Shown piece after piece: positions 60,131 to 64,000 of a stretch of DNA of 64,000 nt (the first letter of the stretch is position 1; each line of letters starts with the position of its first letter). The notes under the pieces were generated by a model. That model was not told where the DNA came from, made no database searches, and was given only the letters and a program-made list of their open reading frames with translations. Source of the stretch: Achatina immaculata (Eukaryota; Mollusca; Gastropoda; Stylommatophora; Achatinidae); NCBI GenBank assembly GCA_009760885.1, contig CM019704.1, positions 13,747,803 to 13,811,802 of the forward strand, read 5' to 3'. Made by a program: the position numbers and the translations under genes.

Positions 60131-60419
60131 CACTGTGCCGTATCTTACTGACGCTTCATATTCTAAGTAGAGATTTCACTGACCGATATCACGCGCAACT
60201 GAAATCATGGCAAGTCTTTCTAGCTGAGTTTCGTTCATCGTTGACAGGAAATAAGTTTACTAGCACAACTGATTTTATTTAAAACAATGCCATACAACAA
60301 GATACCATAAACATTTAAAGTCTCTGACTTTAAGGGCACATAAATAATTAGTGTATAAGTATACACAACTAAGTATATAACTATACACGAAGCCACTGCA
60401 ATAAAGCTGTGATAACAAA

Positions 60420-60960
60420 ATGTATAAACTAGGAAAAAAGTAGAAACAGCTTTACGAGCACACAGTTGTGACGTTTCGGCGTGAACGTAATTATACAAAA
60501 AACACACAGAACAAAGAAAAAGAGAAGGAGGATAAAACATAAATTCGCATAAATTTTTATGTAAAAGTAGAAATGGGAAAGAAAGAATAAAAAAAAATGG
60601 AGCACTTAGCTGTGGCTCACCACACGTGGTAAAACTATCTAGCAAGCCCATGCGGGCATTAAAAATAAAAAAAAAACTTAGCTGTGGCTTGTAAGAACCT
60701 GTGTCCAGAAATGCGCATGGTGAAGTGTTGTGAATGTTTAAATGGAGACTTGTGATGTATGGTAGGTGGGTCGTAAAAAAAAAGGGGGGGGGGGGGGGAG
60801 GTGGGACTGCAGAAAGGGGAGAGCATGATATAATGGTAATCAAGCGGGAAGGAAGTGGAATAGGTGATTGCAGTTGGTGTAGAGGGGTGTAATTTGATTC
60901 CATGAGGAGGTTTTGAAATATGTGTAGCAAGTGAGAAAGGAGTGGAACTTAATGCAGAGG
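60420..60960 (-). mobile_element. Penelope-type terminal sequence
   Basis: The minus strand ends in ttcacgccgaaacgtcacaa then ctgtgtgctcgtaaagctgt. Upstream it shares tttaaacattcacaa, acttcaccatg and agccacagctaagtgctcc with the element at 485-845. A tandem duplication of a ccacagctaagt segment is visible. No coding frame is intact. Confidence 0.55.
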
Positions 60961-61329
60961 GAATACGATTGTGAGAGAGGGGAATGTTAGATATAACAGA
61001 ATTGCGAGTTCAAATCATGTGGTTCCAGAGTCCCATATTCCTGAATGTAGCGTTTCTCAAGCGCTAGGCGGCTTCTGTTATCGGCGAGGCACTGACTGGT
61101 GGCTGTTACCAGAAAATCAGATTTGCCTCTGTGGTTGGGGCCATTGGAGTGATTAGGGACTGGTTTCGAAGCATGCTGGGTGATACCACCTCAGACCGCA
61201 TGCAAAAACAACCGAAGCAAAAATTAATGGAAGTGAGCCTGCATCTTTTGTTTATTGTCAACGAGAAGAAACAGAAACATTTAAAGAGCTCAGAGTAGGA
61301 AAACGAACAATCCAGTCAGAAATACAGTT

Positions 61330-62007
61330 CACAATAAAGGGCACTAAATGTAATTTAAAAGTTAGGATTGCAGTCATTTTAAAGGTTATTTCCCTTGAAC
61401 TTATCTTGTATCATCAACTGGAAAACTCACATCTGAAATCAATACAATATGACAAGCCAAAACAGCTTTCATACAAATGAGAAACACATTATGTAATATG
61501 TCTCTATCATTGAACGTTAAAAAAAAGAAATTTAAAATGCTGTGTTAAGTCTATCTTACTCTATGGAAGTCAGTACTCCATGGAAGTCAATCATGGACAA
61601 TGAACAGATCACTGCAAAGATCACTAGAGGAAACAGAGTTTCTTAGAAGAATGTTAAGATGACAAGCAGGAATAAAAATAGAAGACATCTAAGATGACAG
61701 ATAGGAAATGTCTAAAAAAGGAAGTGTAGAAATGAATCTAATTAAATCCATAAGAAAAAAAAAACGATATTCATCGTTCCCTGGGCATATAACGAGAAGA
61801 GGAGGGCTTGAAAATATCATAACAACAGGAAATATCAGTGGAAAAAAAGGCTTGGGAAACCCAAGAGAGAAAAAAAAAATCCACAATCTAAAGCGATGGC
61901 ATATTTAAAAAGTCATCAGTTGAGCTATTGGAAAAATCAAGACTCCGAGATCTGTGAAAGAGAATGACCGCCGACACCTAGTAGCACGGCACCTGATGAT
62001 GATGAAG
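61330..62007 (+). mobile_element. Decayed LINE 3' remnant (B/C-like)
   Basis: Broken frames give GHITRRGGLENIITTGNISG and earlier fragments of a [18 protein letters not shown] region. The end is gatgatgatgaagaaa. It resembles the LINE B C-terminus but is heavily mutated. Confidence 0.65.
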
Positions 62008-62394
62008 AAAGTGATTCACACAGACATATACAATATAAGTTTTTTTTTTTAATTTGTGAGGAAAACCCTGTTCAGCTTCTTATGCATTGACAGTAGTGTG
62101 TAATTTTTTTTTTTTAAAGGTGTTTTATTTTCTTATCCATTATCTTCTTACACATATTTATCATCATTTGTCTTAGCTTGGAGCAGCGCCACTGGCATTC
62201 TTGTTCCAAAGCGCATCACCGGTTTTGTTTTGTTTTCTAATCCATGTTTTCAGATTATTCACTAAATATGGGTAAACATCCTGTTTAAACGAAGAGCAAT
62301 CTTTAAACAAGAGATGCTTTTAAATTTTGAATTGCTGCTTCAGTCGGACTGAAGTCAGAGTTGTGATAGGTAATAGTTTCAGTACTCTCGTATT

Positions 62395-62760
62395 ATGACT
62401 GTGAGTTACAGTGAAACAACAAATTCAAAGAGAGTCAAAGGCAATGAGAAAGCCGACAAGATGGCAGGCATGGCATCAGCTCAAGGCACCCTAAGGATGA
62501 ACAAGGAGGAGACTGCAAGAGCCACCTTGGACAGCCCGCGTATGGAGGACAACATCGGTTTGAATGACAACAGTCACATCAGGGGGATGATCGAACTGGG
62601 GGAGAAGAGGACGTTTTTCAGAAAGAAGCGATTTAGCGAGTGTTACCCACAGCCAGCGTGTGACCGGCTCCATCAGCAGGCGCACACTTCGATAGGTGTT
62701 GGAAGGGAAGGTGGAGTACTTATAGGAATGCCCGGAATGCTTGGATACCGGTTACAGTAA
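62395..62760 (+). mobile_element. Possible RNase H-LINE tail
   Basis: A 121-codon open frame begins with a VKGNEKADKMAGMASA motif, like the end of RNase H in LINEs (GNExAD). The rest was not recognised. It could be the 3' part of a relative of LINE G or H. Confidence 0.4.
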
Positions 62761-62779
62761 AACAATAATTATCTTTTGC

Positions 62780-63635
62780 ATGATCCAAGAGGACTTGTCT
62801 ATGTCCCTTATTATGTCGTGCAAAGCATCATGGGAAGAAGAATAGAGTACTTTTTGAAATGTATAACAATTAGAAAATGGAGTATGTTAATTTGTTTGCT
62901 CATAAAAATTGTTTTACGATAATAAAGAGTTAATTGAAGTAACTGTTATTAGGATTTTTTTTAAAATCGTTTAAATTCAAAGCGTTTCTTTTACCAGCAT
63001 GTGGGTTTGTTATTTTGTAAATGCGAGTCATTGAAAATGTTATGGCGGTTTTGGCATTCTTCTTCTTCTTCTCTGGATCTGCAAACGGTGTTCTTTTGAG
63101 TCAATGCATCGTCTGGGCTGGGGAGCGGGTTATGGCGGCTTATTTCAGTCTCTGAATGCATCTAAAGGGGCAGGGGATGTGCAATACTTCTATAGCGATC
63201 CCTGCCCCATTGGACAAGCTAATCCTGTTACTTGAAGTACCAACTGAAAGATAGGACAGGCTCTTCAACAGTTATAGTTTGCCAACCCTAATTCTAACCT
63301 GTCAACTATGGGTGGTTGATTGCTTATTAGTGATTATGAGTTCTAATATTGCCTATAACACACTGCATGTTGTCAGAAGAAAACGAGCCTTTGGCGAGCT
63401 GGTTGAATAGATAATTATAATTATTTCTCGTGACTGACTCAAGCAGTTTCTTTCAATATATTCTAATAATGGGATCAAAGGGCCTTGAAATACTACCACT
63501 ACTTTATATCACGTTTTTCTACTTTATCTTCTGCACACTTGACAGGTAGTCACGTTCTAATATATCAGTAAAGTATTAGAACACAATGTTGCATGGTTAG
63601 ACCCCGAAAAATATCAACAAAACACTTTTAGACGT
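62780..63635. other. No gene seen
   Basis: AT-rich sequence with a cttcttcttcttct run at about 63060 that may mark the tail of a minus-strand (GAA)n-type repeat. No frame or RNA gene recognised. Confidence 0.35.
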
Positions 63636-63639
63636 GAGA

Positions 63640-63740
63640 GAAAGAAAAATGACAAGACAGTTACCTGAGACTTGAACCACGGACTCCGGAGGACGAGTAG
63701 CCGCCTAGCCACGAGAGAACAGCGCATTAATTAACTTCGC
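63640..63740 (-). mobile_element. tRNA-like sequence, probably a SINE head
   Basis: The minus strand reads tggctaggcggctactcgtc and then gtggttcaagtctcagg. These give an A-box-like and a perfect B-box-like motif at tRNA-like spacing. A complete acceptor stem was not found, so it is more likely tRNA-derived than a working tRNA gene. Confidence 0.45.
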
Positions 63741-64000
63741 TATCTCGCACTGTTCTAAAATATCAAGGGATTGGAAGATCTGCAAACCTGTTTACATGCA
63801 TATTAAACTTATTGTCCATATCGTGTATTGTGCATCGTTTTCTGGTGCGCCGAACATTTTTTTATTTAGTAATATCAATTCAATAGTAAGTTTTTTATTT
63901 GAAATGGAATGTAGATGTCGAAGGTGTCTTCTATAAATTACTTTATAATGTCAGAGGGTAAAATAAGCCAAAGATAAAGTCTTCTAATCTTCGGAGTCGC

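Noticed and set aside
63640..63740. Functional tRNA gene
   Set aside because: A- and B-box-like motifs are present, but no paired acceptor stem or convincing anticodon stem was found.

Overview
This is AT-rich, intron-rich animal DNA, most likely from a lophotrochozoan invertebrate such as a mollusc. That placement is inferred from the mix of APE-type LINEs, a Penelope-like element, tRNA-derived SINEs and moderate introns; the species cannot be named from the sequence alone.

One host gene was recognised. It lies on the minus strand from about 45018 down to 181 and encodes a FYVE, RhoGEF and PH domain protein, closest in layout to FGD6/FGD5. Twenty-two coding exons can be placed with consistent splice phases. 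They give about 1736 residues: a long proline- and serine-rich N-terminal half (exons 1-4), then DH (exons 5-11), PH1 (exons 11-15), FYVE (exons 16-17), a short linker (exon 18) and PH2 (exons 19-22). Exons 18 and 22 are the least certain. The start codon lies 8 bases inside an exon that begins with an acceptor, so a non-coding first exon must lie upstream; it was not found.

Most of the rest is transposable elements. They sit in the introns of the FGD gene and, above 45 kb, in its upstream intron or intergenic DNA. At least nine LINE families or fragments were separated by sequence and 3' tail (called A to I here, plus remnants). There is also a Penelope-like (GIY-YIG) inverted dimer at 23834-26346, a Tc1-like and a mariner relic, a hAT element at 47180-52708, a hAT MITE at 36766-37207, several Penelope-type termini with hammerhead-like boxes, SINE copies and many minisatellites.

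The clearest structure is nesting. The hAT carries an 8-bp target duplication and contains two LINEs. LINE C3 is split by the nearly intact LINE A2. A LINE I tail sits inside LINE G. LINE B2 shows a 5' inversion bounded by one target duplication, and the Penelope dimer is bounded by a 12-bp duplication. Target duplications were read directly by eye.

No bacterial-type operon, CRISPR array, rRNA gene or convincing functional tRNA gene was seen. I found no clearly undescribed biological system. The most unusual points are the in-frame 96-bp tandem duplication of a splice acceptor in the FGD gene, the 68-bp duplication of one of its donors, and the Penelope inverted dimer.
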